This document shows, piece after piece, positions 42,314-53,587 of a DNA stretch of 64,000 nucleotides. The position numbers and the translations under genes are program-made. This DNA is from Myxocyprinus asiaticus (lineage: Eukaryota > Chordata > Actinopteri > Cypriniformes > Catostomidae). A model generated the notes under the pieces. The model did not search any database. It saw only the letters and a program-made list of their open reading frames with translations, and was not told the DNA's origin. Location of the stretch: NCBI RefSeq assembly GCF_019703515.2, contig NC_059358.1, positions 47,527,094 to 47,591,093 on the forward strand, read 5' to 3'. The first letter of the stretch is position 1; every line of letters begins with the position of its first letter.

Positions 42314-42723
42314 TGAATTCAGGCCATTTTGCAAGGGAGTGCGAGGGGGAACGTGTTTTGTCCCGGTCTCCTTTGCACCCCCGTGCTGATAAAGCAATTG
42401 CTGGGGGCAGGCAGCCGTGATCTGATCACTCTTCAGAAAACTAGGTCCCGCCGTGCTGAAGAGCCACTGGGGAAAAGACTGGCTCTGAAGCCTTTAGACA
42501 ACCCAATTTGATTCCAAATTTGATGTCATTCTGTCTGCATCTTGATGTTTTAATTGGCAGTGTCTTAGTTTCCTGTTTAACAGATACTGGTTCAATGGTA
42601 TCCACCATCACAGAAAGTTGCTTCTTTCAGCATTTTGAGCCGTGGGGCCAAGATCGTTTGAGGGCATGTTCGTGGCTACAGCTTCAGGCTGCAAATGGGC
42701 TCTCCATTCCATATATAGGTTAT
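42314..42723 (+). pseudogene. Gypsy gag zinc-knuckle remnant and protease
   Basis: Begins with part of a CCHC knuckle (SGHFAREC). The aspartic protease segment follows, with the active-site triplet in CLTDTGSMVSTITE (Asp-Thr-Gly at 42583-42591) and LQLQAANGLSIPYIGY. The protease would process the polyprotein. It is cut at about 42723 by the LINE; the matching continuation LELDI resumes at 43989 and carries a stop. Confidence 0.8.
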
Positions 42724-43988
42724 ATTTACATTTACATTTATTCATTTGGCAGATGCTTTTATCCAAAGCGACTAACAAAAGAGGAAAAACATAAGCGGAT
42801 CATCTTAAGGAGACAGTGGTACGAAAAGTGCCATATTACAAAGTATCAGAATAGCATTCAAAACAGATGAATTTTTTTTTTTTTTTTTTTTGTGACTGGT
42901 TAACTGCTCATGGAAAAGATGTGTTTTTAGCCATTTTTTGAAGACAGAAAGTGAGTCAGTTTCACGGATGGAGTTGGCAAGGTCATTCCACCAATGTGGT
43001 ATGATGAAGGGAAAGTGTTTTGGTGCCTCTTTGTGTTGGTACAACAAGATGACCTTCCTTAGCCGACCGTAGGCTTCTAGTGGGCGCGTAGCTCTGCAGA
43101 AATGATTTTAGGTAAACTGGAGCAGACCCATTTGCAGGGGTCTAATTGCACATGCAGGGAGGCCTGCAATGAGAGCGTTACAGTAGTCCAGTCTAGTTAT
43201 GACAAGTGACCGAACAAGAAGTTGAGTGGCATGTTCAGAGAGGAAGGGTCTAATCTTTCTGATATTGTAGAGTGTAAATCTACATGATCTTGTGGTCTTT
43301 GAGATGTGGTCTGTGAAATTTAGTTTACTATCAATGGTTACCCCTAGATTTCTGACAGTTTTGGAAGGTGTCACTGTAGTTGCACCCAGCTGCACTGTGA
43401 TGTGCTCAACAGCAGGGTTGACTGGAAAGACAAGGAGTTCGGTCTTGGCTGGGTTAAGTTGCAGGTGGTGTTTCTTCATCCAGGCCAAGATGTCTGCCAG
43501 GCAGGCAGAGATTCAAGCAGTCACTATGGAGTTGTTGGGCTGGAAAGACAAGTCATCAGCATAGCAATGGTAAGAGAAACCATGTGCCTGAATGATGGGT
43601 CCCAGTGATGTTGTGTATATAGAGAAGAGAAGTGGCCAAAGCATTGAACCCTGAAGTACCCCAGTAAGTAGCTGATGTGGCTTGGACACCTCACCTCTTC
43701 AGGCTACCTTGAAGGACCTACCTGAGAGATAAGAATTAAACCAGTCAAGCACAGTTCCTGTGATGCCCAGCAAATAGAGTGTGGAGAGTAAGATCTGATG
43801 GTTGACTGTGTCAAAGGCTGCAGAAAGGTCCAGTAGAATCAGGATGGATGATCTGGATTCAGCTTTCGCCTGTCTCAGCGACTCAGTGACAGACAGCAGG
43901 GCAGTCTTGGTGGAGTGTCCACTTTTGAAGCCTGACTGATTGTCATCCAGCAGCTTGTTCTGAGAGAGATAGGCAGAGATTTTGGATT
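42724..43988 (-). mobile_element. 5'-truncated LINE (third family) inside Gypsy
   Basis: Minus-strand insertion. Its 3' end (+ strand TTTACATTTATTCATTTGGC, AGATGCTTTTATCCAAAGCG) is a very common fish LINE terminus. It splits the Gypsy protease frame between SIPYIGY and LELDI. Only about 1.27 kb is present, starting within the RT domain, so it is 5'-truncated. Confidence 0.85.
42805..43880 (-). pseudogene. Partial RT of the LINE inside Gypsy
   Basis: From about 43860 down: [13 protein letters not shown] (motif A), GVLQGSMLWPLLFSIY (motif B, with Met-Leu-Trp in place of Val-Leu-Gly) near 43670-43620, FSYHCYADDLSFQ (motif C) near 43580-43540, then the frame 43488-43108 with HHLQLNPAKTELLVFP, VRNLGVTIDSKLNF and VITRLDYCNALIAGLP, and 43047-42805 with PFIIPHWWNDLANSIRETDS. 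Several frames are involved, so it is inactive. Confidence 0.85.
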
Positions 43989-44019
43989 TATGGAGTTAGA
44001 TATCTAGCTTTGCGGTAGG

Positions 44020-46110
44020 GTAGTGCCTCGATGTGGGGTTCTGGTGGTCAAGGACCCTCCTGGTGGCTTGTGTTCTTGAGTCCCAGATGTTCTTCGGATG
44101 AATGTACTTCAGCGATGCTACCAGGAGCTCTTTGGAAATCATGGCCCCGCTTTATTTGAATTTCTGCCAGTATCCGCTGCGCCGCTTCCGGTTTTTCAAG
44201 CCCTACAACACTGCCATCAAAGTAGTGACCAATATTCTGGTGGGTGTACAACCAAAGTAAAGGTGTGCGGTCCTCAGGCTTGTCGTATTCCGGGTGGTAC
44301 AATTAAGTTTGTTGTGGCAACTTGTGCAGAACAGCTTGCAGGCAGTACAGTGCTTCTTGAGCCCACTGAGGTAGCGTTACCTGAGAGTTTGTTAGTTTCT
44401 CCCACCTTGGTACAAGTGACTGGAGGCATTGTGGTTAATGTAGGCACATCTGATGTCCTGCTTTATCCACGCAAAGTGTTAGGCACCCTGGTTAATGTGC
44501 ATGTGGTCAGCTTACCAGCAGGAGTCACTGAAGTTAGGCCTGCATTATTAAGTGTTGGTTCTCAAGCCATTCAAGCAGCTGGCCCCACTGTCCACGAGCA
44601 AATTGCAGTGGTGGATTTGTCCGGGTTGCCAGAAAATGAACAGGGTAAGGCTTATGAAGTACCAGACTGTTTTCTTTGCATATTATGGTGATCTGGGATG
44701 CACAAATCTCATCTCCCATGATATCCCGCTCCTAGAAGATGCTCCTGTTCAGCAACAACATCACCGTATACATCCCTCTGAGTATGAGGTTGTGAAAGCC
44801 CACATTAATCAACGGTTGGAGTCTCAGGTAATCAGGGAGAGTTGCAGCCCCTATGCTTCCCCAATTGTTTTGGTTAAAAAGAAGGACGGTGGTCTTCGTA
44901 TTCTCCTTGCCTCGGATTGAGGAGTTGCTGGATGTGTTGACGGGGGCCTGTTGGTTTTCTACCATGGATTTAGCCAGTGGCTATAACCAGGTCCCTGTCA
45001 CTGAGGGGGATAAGCCAAAGCTCTGCAATGCCCCCTCTACATTCCAGCGACAGATGGAGAGGTTATTTGGAGACCAGCAGTGTCAGTCCCTACTTTTGTA
45101 TCTGGATGATATTGTGGTGTTCTCCACCTCCTTTGTCCAGCATCTGGAGAGGTTGGAGGTGGTTTTAGGCCATCTGGAGCAGAAGGGGTTAAAGGCCAAA
45201 CTGGAGAAGTGTGCCTTCTTCCAGCAAGAGTTGAGATACATGGGCCATATTATTTCTGGCGGGGGTGTGGCAACAGATCCTAGTAAGATTGAGGCTGTGG
45301 GCCAGTGGCGTCGACCTTCTAGTGTCACGGAATTATGGTCCTTCCTGGGCTTTGCCAACTACTACCGGCGGTTTGTGGAGGGGTTTGCCAAGTTGGCTTC
45401 CCCATTACATAGGCTGGTGGGGGAATTTGCTGGCATAAAGAGGAAGCAAACTGGAAGGAGTTTTGTTAGTGCCTGGGATGAGCAGTGACAGGAGAGCTTT
45501 GAGGGGTTAAAAGAAAAACTCACCACTGCTCCAGTATTTGCTTATGCAGATTTCTCTAAACCCTTCATCCTGGAGGTGGACGCCAGCTATCAAGGGTTGG
45601 GGCAGTCCTTTCCCAGGAGCAGAAAGGCAAGGTAAGACCAATTGCGTATGCCAGCCGCAGTTTGAGGCCCACTGAGTGCAATATGTCCAATTATATTTCC
45701 ATGAAGTTGCCTTCCACAGGTAATTTTTAGTTATAACAGTACCCCTCACCATGCCACTGAAGAGTCACCACACTACCTGATGTTTTGCCAGGAACCACAG
45801 CTGCCAGTCAATTTTCTGTTGGGGAGAAACCCACAGCTGAGGGAAGGAAGTGTGCATGACTGGGTCTTGGAATATCAAACTAGGCTGCAGGTGGCCTTTG
45901 CGGGGGCAATTGAGTGGTTGCAGGTCATGGCCGATAGGTGCAAGACCCAATATGTTCAGCACGTCCAAGATACTTCACTGGTAGAGGGTCAACTGGTGTA
46001 CCTCTGTGAGTATGGGGTAAAGGGTCACTATAAGATCTAGGACCTGTGGATCCCAGTGGTGTATCAGGTGCTGAGGGTGCCCAAGGAGGGTGGAGTAGCA
46101 CCATTGCGCT
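44020..46110 (+). pseudogene. Gypsy pol (RT, RNase H, integrase remnants)
   Basis: Order: GVLVVKDPPG and MNVLQRCYQELFGNHGPALF (44098-44691), then in another frame DIPLLEDAPVQQQHHRIHPS and SPYASPIVLVKKKDGGLR (to about 44910), then a third frame with MDLASGYNQVPV (RT motif A), LCNAPSTFQRQMERLFG and LLLYLDDIVVFS (YLDD at 45099-45110) to 45488. Two in-frame-looking losses remove the CVDYRQLN segment before motif A and the FGLFEWNRMPFG-type segment before LCNAPSTF. RNase H remains as ILEVDAS and IAYASRSLRPTE (45568-45675). Integrase survives only as its end (45720-46040). Not functional. Confidence 0.88.
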
Positions 46111-46615
46111 TGTAGACGACCTGGCCAAAGTAAAGAATGTACATCGCTCACTTTTAAAGATTCGAGTCTGTAGGGAAGTGGCTGTTGGTCATGCCAGGAG
46201 CTCCTGGGACCCAGTCGTGGACACACTCTTGGGCTGATGAGGATGATGAAGTTGGATTTGCTGGCTTTGGTGCAGGGCAGTGGCCAGGCATCTTCTTAAC
46301 CAGAGCTTAGAGGGGTTGCCTCTAAAGTGGCATTTGGCCCTCGGGAGCAGGGGGTGCAGTGGGACCTATTCCTGTGGCCCAGTTGGGACTATGGGTCCCG
46401 GAAGAGAATCCACCTGGTCCGCAGGAGCCCTTACCTGGAGGCCTGCCTTGTGTAGGTGAGGTGGTTGTACACAGGACCAGGTGAGTGATGGCGGGTCAAC
46501 ATTCAAATCTGCACCATCTTCCTCACTCCGTAGGACCGATGGGTGAAGCCATGATAGGTAATGATGGCTTGGCTTTGGGATCGTCGGGGTGATGATCCAC
46601 AAGTAAGGGGTGGAT

Positions 46616-47379
46616 TGTAGTGGGACAGATAATGGACGTTGTACTGATATTTTGTCCATTATACCACATCTGTCGAGTGTATAGGTTGTCCAATCACTGT
46701 CCCCTGGGGAGCGTATAAAATAGGGCTTCGGGGTACCGTCTGGTGTGCGTCATTTCCTGAGGATTCTGGATTCACTCCCTTCTGCTTCCCTGAAGCATTT
46801 TCCTGCATTTCGGATTGCTGTTGACATGTTGATGTCCATTGTTGTGATTCACAAGTGTGCGACCAGCTGTAAAGCTGCTGTCGATCTAAGGCTGCATCTG
46901 TGACATGAAGGAGTTGAAGACCCAGGGCAGGCGGCTAGCCTCTTTTCTCCTTCTGAGGTGGTGGTGCCTTGGTTGTGAAGTGTGGTGCATCTGTGCTTGA
47001 CTTCACTTGTGTGCTGGTGTGTGCGTGAGACTGATTTGGCACATGGCAGTGAAAGATTATTATATAGGAGTTTGTAACCTTGTATATAGCCGGCCTGCCA
47101 CTGGTAAGCCTCATCACCTATAGTGTCTGTTCTTCTTTTCTGTGCATCTTATACCTGTGTTTTGATCTGAGGGTTATGTGGGGTCATGCAGTCATATTAA
47201 ATGATTTTAAAATATTGCTTCTGATCTTGTAATGTTTAATAAAGATTGTTTTTTTTGGGGTTTTTTTTGTATATATGTCTCTGCGCCCTTTTGTTGAACC
47301 TGTGTGCTTCTTTCTGAATGATTGAGAAAATTTTCCCTATTTAACAGGGTGGTGTCCTCCCCGTGTGCCCTCCCACACA
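46616..47379 (+). repeat. Gypsy 3' LTR, apparently full length
   Basis: Starts TGTAGTGGG and ends CCCACACA, short inverted ends of the TG...CA type. Promoter-like AGCGTATAAAATAGGGC near 46708 and poly(A) signal AATAAA at 47238-47243. The first 290 bp match the 5' LTR; the rest has no counterpart there, which shows how much the 5' LTR has lost. The right boundary is inferred from the CA end. Confidence 0.7.
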
Positions 47380-47720
47380 TGTAAAACACAGTGGAGAAAA
47401 CAAATGCACGCAGACAAGATGTAATATGTAGTCAAGCGGAAAAAAGTAAAAAAAAAAAAAAAAAACAAGAGAAACGGGTGCGCGCGGTAAAATACACACA
47501 AATGAAACAGTAGAAAAGCTGAAGCACGTGGTAAAATGGCAAAGGATAAAATGATGAATGTATAAGAATAAGAATAAGCAATGCTGAGCAGGCTAGCAAG
47601 CTACAAACACTCGTGCAGCATGCCGTCAGCAACAGGAACAAGAAGTGCTGTCCCAACTTACCTAGTCCTAGTTACCTAAAGTCCTCTGCAAAAACACTTT
47701 TCAGATCTTCATACGTGATA
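47380..47720. other. Right flank of Gypsy; contains a 65-bp segment shared with 62324-62388
   Basis: The sequence right of the LTR may be the displaced 5' UTR of the L2 LINE at 38044-42034, but I cannot prove it. At 47648-47712 lies CTGTCCCAACTTACCTAGTC and so on, nearly identical to 62324-62388. Poly-A near 47450. Confidence 0.4.
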
Positions 47721-48948
47721 ACTGTGTGTCAATTAGACAGCTACACTCTCTCTTAAGGTGTCTATGTCCATAGAGTGAGTTTGTTTATTTTTATAATTGT
47801 GTTTTGCTGCTCCATTTATTAATTGTGTTGCTCATAATGAGAGGTGTGGTCTTAAGTTGGAGATGACTGTAAGGGGGATTTGAGCAGCCGCAGACACTAA
47901 AACATATGTCTCTCAGGAGGAGGCCACAATGCTAATTTAAAAACAGTAGCACATCCCTCATCACAGCTCTTTATGATCACCCACAGGCCAATGAGCACAA
48001 TCAATCAGCCCGGGAAAGAGAGAGAGACTGTGTCCTCTAGAGGACCTGTTAATAAGTTTTCTCTGAAGGGTAAATGCTGCCACATTTATTCGGATTTTAA
48101 TTTCCAGATAAATAATTCAGGGAAAATTGTCAGAATCAGCATCAGGTTACTTCTCTTTGAAAAATAATGTCATTTTAATCCATGAAAATGTGAATTTGTG
48201 TGATTTAGCAGGAAGCTGTCTTCGATCTAAACTTACAGTATTTTCATATTCATCACTTTACAAAGCATAGTTTTCTCTGAGTGGATATTTGATTAAATGT
48301 AATACTAATTAAAGAAATTCAATCTGTTACCCATAACAGTTTGTACCCCAATATTCCTAAATGAATGTTGTTTTTAATAGCATCCACATGTAGTGTATGT
48401 GTGCCAACACACACGTTCACACACTTACATACACAACAAAAGTCTATGAGTGGAAATTCCCAAACCTTGAGCTGCACACCTAGACTGCATTTTAAAACAT
48501 CATTGGCAGATTCTTGACACAAAGTCTGTTCCAGAAGGTAGACAGCAATGTCATTCCCCCTTATAAGACACTGTACCTAATTTTTGTCAAATTCTAAAGC
48601 ACCATCACATGGATCCTTCGTGGATAAGGCGATTTCAGAATGCACTGTGTAAAAAATGCTCAGTAAAAAAAAAATAAAAAATCATCCTAGAACTAATAGA
48701 GAAATAACTTACTGTACTACTTATATCTCACTGTACTGTATACTGTATATCTCATTCAATACAGACAAGTATTGATAAAACATTTCAATAATTTAGAAAT
48801 GGACTTTACTCAATATTTGAATGTGATACTAGTGTATCAGGACATTAGCTTAGCAAAAAAGAACTGCTTTGCAATGGGGACTCAGATTGAGCTGAAATGC
48901 CTCAAAAGTGCTATTTGTGGGTTTCAAACACCACCTTCCCCAAAGATT
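47721..48948. other. No gene seen
   Basis: AT-rich sequence, no element ends or coding motifs recognised. Confidence 0.5.
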
Positions 48949-49157
48949 CCCTTACAAAAAAAAAAAAAAACCTGCAAATTTCCCACTCATTATTTTCACA
49001 TGCAAATGAGCGATTCGCTGCAAATGTTTGCCAGAAGTTTGCTGCTCTTCACCGGTAGTGGTGAACCTGTAGCAAACCTTTGGCGACAATGAAGAGTTTG
49101 CTGCAAAGCTCATTTGCATGTGAAAACGTTTTGCAGAACTCTCGATTTTTGTAAGGG
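48949..49157. repeat. Palindromic MITE, 209 bp
   Basis: Inverted ends CCCTTACAAAAA and TTTTTGTAAGGG. Inside, TTTTCACATGCAAATGAG pairs with CTCATTTGCATGTGAAAA, and a central GGTAGTGGTGAACC-type loop follows. Most of the element can fold on itself. Related TTTGCxxCAAAC-type sequence occurs near 63680-63770. Confidence 0.75.
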
Positions 49158-51234
49158 CTATTGGATATTTGGGCTTCTTTTAATTTCCATGAGGTTCAGT
49201 GGATCAGGACCAGCTCAGGGTTTGATATAAATTATGACATTTCATGGATCTCCGTCATTGTCAAGGAATCGCACAAACCCAGATCACAAACGGCTGTTTT
49301 TTAGTTTCCATATTGCAAGCGCTGTGACAGTTATTAGGTCAATTATGTTCTAATGGTAATCTTATACCACCACTTAAGATGGGTCGGAAGAACGAGACCA
49401 CATCTCTACCATTTCAGTGCATACTGACTGTTTGTGACAGAATATGCAAATAAAATAGTTGTAAAATATGTATTTGCATTTATTTTGAATGCAGTAACAG
49501 TTGTTAAAAGAATCATTTAAATTGTTCAGTGTAAATCCTCTATTATTAAGATTGAATAGCATATATTGATATTTTACTGTATGTGGACCATTAATTTTAG
49601 CAATAAAGATGCACATTGCATTTGCATGTCTGATTTTTATATGCCACATTTCTCAGGCTTTAAAAGTGTGTTAAACAGATGTGTATTCATTAACCCTGTT
49701 ACATGTCTGACAAAATCACACAGGCTAAGGTAAAACTAGTTTTGTCGATAGTTCAGAAAGAACCAACATATACAGTATTTCTTCACTATAAACCATAGAT
49801 ATGCCTTTATGATTAACTTCTATTAGCATGAACAAACATTTTAATAATGCTTGAAAGATTTTTAAAACTGCAGCGCTGCACATACCCACCAATAAAAGTT
49901 GCTGCTCTGAAGAACCTGTAAGTGCAGTTGCTTGCGCTGTGACAAAACAGTAATTTCATCTGTTGGAAATTATTGTGAGTCATAATATAAACTTTAAAAA
50001 AATAAGTCACTTATGAGGTTCTATTTCCATTAGATTGGTTATACTGTCCATGTAGGTAGTAGAAAGCAAGGCAGCTTATTAGGATCTGGAACAGAGCGAA
50101 CATTAAGAGCTAACAGCTCTTTCAGCATTTTAAGGGTTTCGTTAATATTAAAACTAGTTAACTGATTTTAATTCCCTCTGTCACTGATCTAGTTTCAGAC
50201 TGCTTCTATATTTATTCAGGCATTTCTATTTCATCAGACAGCACAGCATCAAATCCACTGACCCTAGATGTCCATTCCACATCATTTATTCTTGTAATCG
50301 CGTATGGCATGGTTAGGTCAGGTCTGCGTCAGTGTGATGGGTGGAATATTAACTCATTCTTTAGGGTGTAATTGCACCAAACGTCCACTGTTGAATGGGT
50401 GGAGTTCACTGGCTTTGTTTGCGTCTCACTGGGCAGCTGTGCTCGGTGCAGTCTTTTACTCTTTTACTGCTGCTGTGGTATTTACAGTGGAGCCACTCAG
50501 TGCAAACAGCCACTCTCACCCCTCTTATCTTCTTGCTCTTTGTTTGAGTGTCAATTTCAACATTTCTCTCTCCCTTGCTGTTTCTCTCTTCAGGGCAGGC
50601 AGTGGGGTTTTATGGGAGCTGCTCTGTGCCCTGCTGAGCGACAGCTTGCCCAAGTCTGTGTCCACCCTGTCCCGCATCTCTGCGATTGTCCGCCTCTAAT
50701 TAGGAAGATCTTTACTGCTGGTGCCTTCCATAGGCAACACAACTGTCTATCAGTCATCCATCAATCAATACATACATCAATGAGTAATCCAGCAATCAAT
50801 CAATCACTGCAGATATTCACATTCACTCACACGACACACTATAATTTTCTGTCTGGCATCTCATAAGTGGGATGTTTTGCATAATGGTCTGTGTACAAGG
50901 AGAATCTTGTTTGTCCAGTGCTACAAATAAGTAATTAGGGTTTTCTCATTCAAAGGGCAGACATCCTGTCTGTGTACACTCCGCAGGCCATGTGCACAGA
51001 GTGCTCAGTACTTTTCAACTGGTTTTGCTTCAGGATCTAGTTTTACTTTTTTGACTCTCTGTAACAAATAATACACCGCACAAAACACATCGCGGTCGGC
51101 AAAAACCACGTTTAACCTGTATTTCATGTATTTTGGATCACATTTTCTTTGACCTTGCAGTGATCTTAATGGTTTTTGAGGATGAGGTCACCTGCTATCC
51201 AATTTAGTAGCCTTCTTATTTGCTATTCACTATT
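49158..51234. other. No gene confirmed; exon-like patch at 50585-50700
   Basis: Mostly AT-rich. At 50578-50593 CTGTTTCTCTCTTCAG is a good splice acceptor; it is followed by about 105 bp of GC-rich, GC3-rich open frame ending at TAA 50697-50699 (VLWELLCALLSDSLPK, STLSRISAIVRL). The minus strand is also open there. The protein is not recognised. Confidence 0.35.
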
Positions 51235-51242
51235 ATATAGTT

Positions 51243-51987
51243 CAGACCTATTCAACTGGCGGCCCGTGGGCCAAATTTTAAATGGCCCACGTGAGGTTTT
51301 CAGTTGTCTTAGGAGCCGTTCACCCTGAACATGTTTTCCTATATAAACTTGCGCTAGACGGATATCTTTGAGCGTTGTGCCGGGAATCGCTGTTACTACA
51401 ATGTCTCGTGCAGGATCGCCATGTTTTTTTAGACACTTTTATAGGTTGCGCTACAATTAGGCCTAATAGTTATCCGTCATTTTGATGGAATGGGAAGATT
51501 TAAGAACTAAAATCATAGACGACAAGCGTGAGTTTGGAGGGAACTCCATTAATTTGGTCAAGAAAACATTCAGTTTGTAAAGTCAAAAGTTTAAATCATT
51601 GTATCTATAGCAAACTTCATTTGTATTATTCAGTGAAATATTCAGCATGATTTACTCCAATTTCATTTAAAAATGTAGGTTGAAATTAACATTAGTATGG
51701 TTTGGTATGGTTATCAAGTTGTTTATTAAGGATGAAAATACAATATCAAACTGTTTATATATACAATTATTATACAGTAATAAATAATTTGCTACAGTGA
51801 ATATAAACAAACAACCAGGACATAGCCTATTCATGTATAACATTATTATTATTATTATTATTATTATCATTTACATTACATGTTAATATAAAATTGTTAA
51901 CATTACATGTTGTAACAGTAATTTACAAATGATCAATTAACTATAAACTAATGCTTTACAAATACTTTATACCATGTAGTTACTATA

Positions 51988-52022
<35 letters not shown>

Positions 52023-52203
52023 TTTTCATAATTTTCTGCTTTCTCAATACAAAAATGGGAGCATTAAACATGTTTTATTTATACCAAATATTATACTAAA
52101 TTATAGAACTGTTATCTGTAGATAGAAGTTTTTGTTGACAAAATATTCTGGCTTGGCCCCCATTTCCATATAGCCCACTTGTTGATGAAGTTAAAATGCC
52201 CTG
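51243..52203. mobile_element. hAT-type element, 961 bp, near-perfect 8-bp target duplication
   Basis: Left end CAGACCTATTCAACTGGCGG with GCCCGTGGGCC; right end in inverse CAGGGCATTTTAACTTCATC. The flanks are ATATAGTT (51235-51242) and ATGTAGTT (52204-52211), an 8-bp duplication with one mismatch. This left end is a common fish hAT terminus. The interior includes (ATT)n near 51845 and (TG)n near 51990; no transposase. Confidence 0.82.
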
Positions 52204-52211
52204 ATGTAGTT

Positions 52212-53119
52212 AGTTGCATTTTATTGGTTACATAAGGTATTATTATTTCTCTGCTGTCCATGACCTTATCAGAACAGACCTGCAACCCATTTTAGGGTTG
52301 TGAACCACCAGTTGAGAACCACTGTTTTATAAGACACGCAAAAAGACAATCTCAGCTCGTCACCTCTGACCTGATGTAATTGGGACAGGAAATGCCGGCA
52401 CAAGCAACAAGTGCGAGATAATATCTCATGAGACACAAACAACGAGTGTGGGAACCAGATGCCAAAACTCTCTGAACCTCATAGAAAGTGATGGTAATTT
52501 TGGAGACTCATTAATGGCACACCCTTTCCCAACAAGCTTCACTTTTACCGCATGTTCAAAGATGCTGCCCCTTCCTACACCTTTAAGTCATACCGTTTCC
52601 GTGTCATTTTTTTGTCACATGTCTTGAGCACATGACATGTATGATTTATTAAATGGTATTATTGATGACTTTTCAACTTAATTACATAAAGGGTGTTTTT
52701 AGTTGTATTTTGTGTACATTTATCAGTTCAAGTATAATGCTGTCACCCTAAATGAGAATTGAGTTTTTGTGCTGGATAAATACTCTTTTTAACTGAATCA
52801 AATTAATAATTGTTTCATTTAAAAGATATTTCCACCCTATATGGCTTCATTGTTGTTATGTACTTTTACTAGTAGCTTGTATTGCTTTGTATTGTTTACG
52901 TGTTGATAGTTAGGGTGTGTCTCATCTCGCTATCTAACTCCTTATGTTGTGAATCAGTGTATCGTGAACAGTTTTGTGGGCACTGGCAAGGGTGTTGATC
53001 CACTGAACTTTGGAATGCTCATGACTCAATAGAGCACAACAGTTCGGTTCCAGAAGTAAAAATTCCATTCTTTTTATCAATAGGCAAATTGATTTTCAAC
53101 GATAACTTATAAACCTTTA
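52212..53119. other. No gene seen; hAT-like terminal fragment 52280-52324
   Basis: TGCAACCCATTTTAGGGTTG then CACCAGTTGAGAACCACTG is a hAT-like right terminus without a matching left end here. Confidence 0.5.
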
Positions 53120-53136
53120 AAAACAGACCTACAGTG

Positions 53137-53570
53137 GGGACCTGGGTAGCTCAGCGAGTATTGACTCTGACTACCACCCCTTGAGTCACGGGTTCGAATC
53201 CAGGGTTTGCTGAATTACTCCAGCCAGGTCTCCTAAGCAACCAAATTGGCCCAGTAGCTAGGGAGGGTAGAGTTACATGGGGTAACCTCCTCGTGGTCAC
53301 GATTAGTGGTTCATGCTTTCAATGGGGCACGTGGTAAGTTGTGTGTGGATCGCGGAGAGTAGCATGAGCCTCCAGATGCTGGGAGTCTCCGCGGTGTCAT
53401 GCACAACGAGCCATGTGATAAAATGTGTGGATTGACTATCTCAGAAGCAGAGGCAACTGAGACTTGTCCTCCACCACCTGGATTGAGGTGAGTAACCGCA
53501 CCACCACGAGGACCTAGTAAGTAGTGGAAATTGGGCATTCCAAATTGGGGAGAAAAAGGAAGAAAGAAAA
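53137..53570 (+). mobile_element. tRNA-derived SINE, copy 1
   Basis: The head is tRNA-like: A box TAGCTCAGCGAG (about 53148-53159) and B box GGTTCGAATCC (53191-53201), the internal RNA polymerase III promoter. The body follows with CCAGCCAGGTCTCCTAAGCA, and the 3' end reads CCAATTTGGGGAGAAAAAGG-like sequence then an A-rich tail. Flanked by a 17-bp target duplication AAAACAGACCTAC(A/C)GTG (53120-53136, 53571-53587). SINEs depend on a partner LINE for mobilisation. Confidence 0.92.
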
Positions 53571-53587
53571 AAAACAGACCTACCGTG

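Larger units (their letters stand above)
42035..47379 (+). mobile_element. Gypsy-type LTR retrotransposon, rearranged and inactive
   Basis: Two direct repeats begin TGTAGTG(A/G)GACAGATAAT at 42035 and 46616. Between them are a zinc-knuckle remnant, protease, reverse transcriptase, RNase H and integrase pieces, in Gypsy order. A purine-rich tract (AAGTAAGGGGTGGA) precedes the 3' LTR, as expected for plus-strand priming. Deletions removed U5, the primer-binding site and most of gag. A LINE is inserted at 42724-43988. A clear target duplication is not seen. Confidence 0.88.

Noticed and set aside
44048..44302. Minus-strand 84-codon frame
   Set aside because: Shadow of the Gypsy pol frame on the opposite strand.
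53137..53210. A tRNA gene at the SINE head
   Set aside because: It continues into a SINE body with A-rich tail and target duplication, so it is a retroposed tRNA-derived unit.
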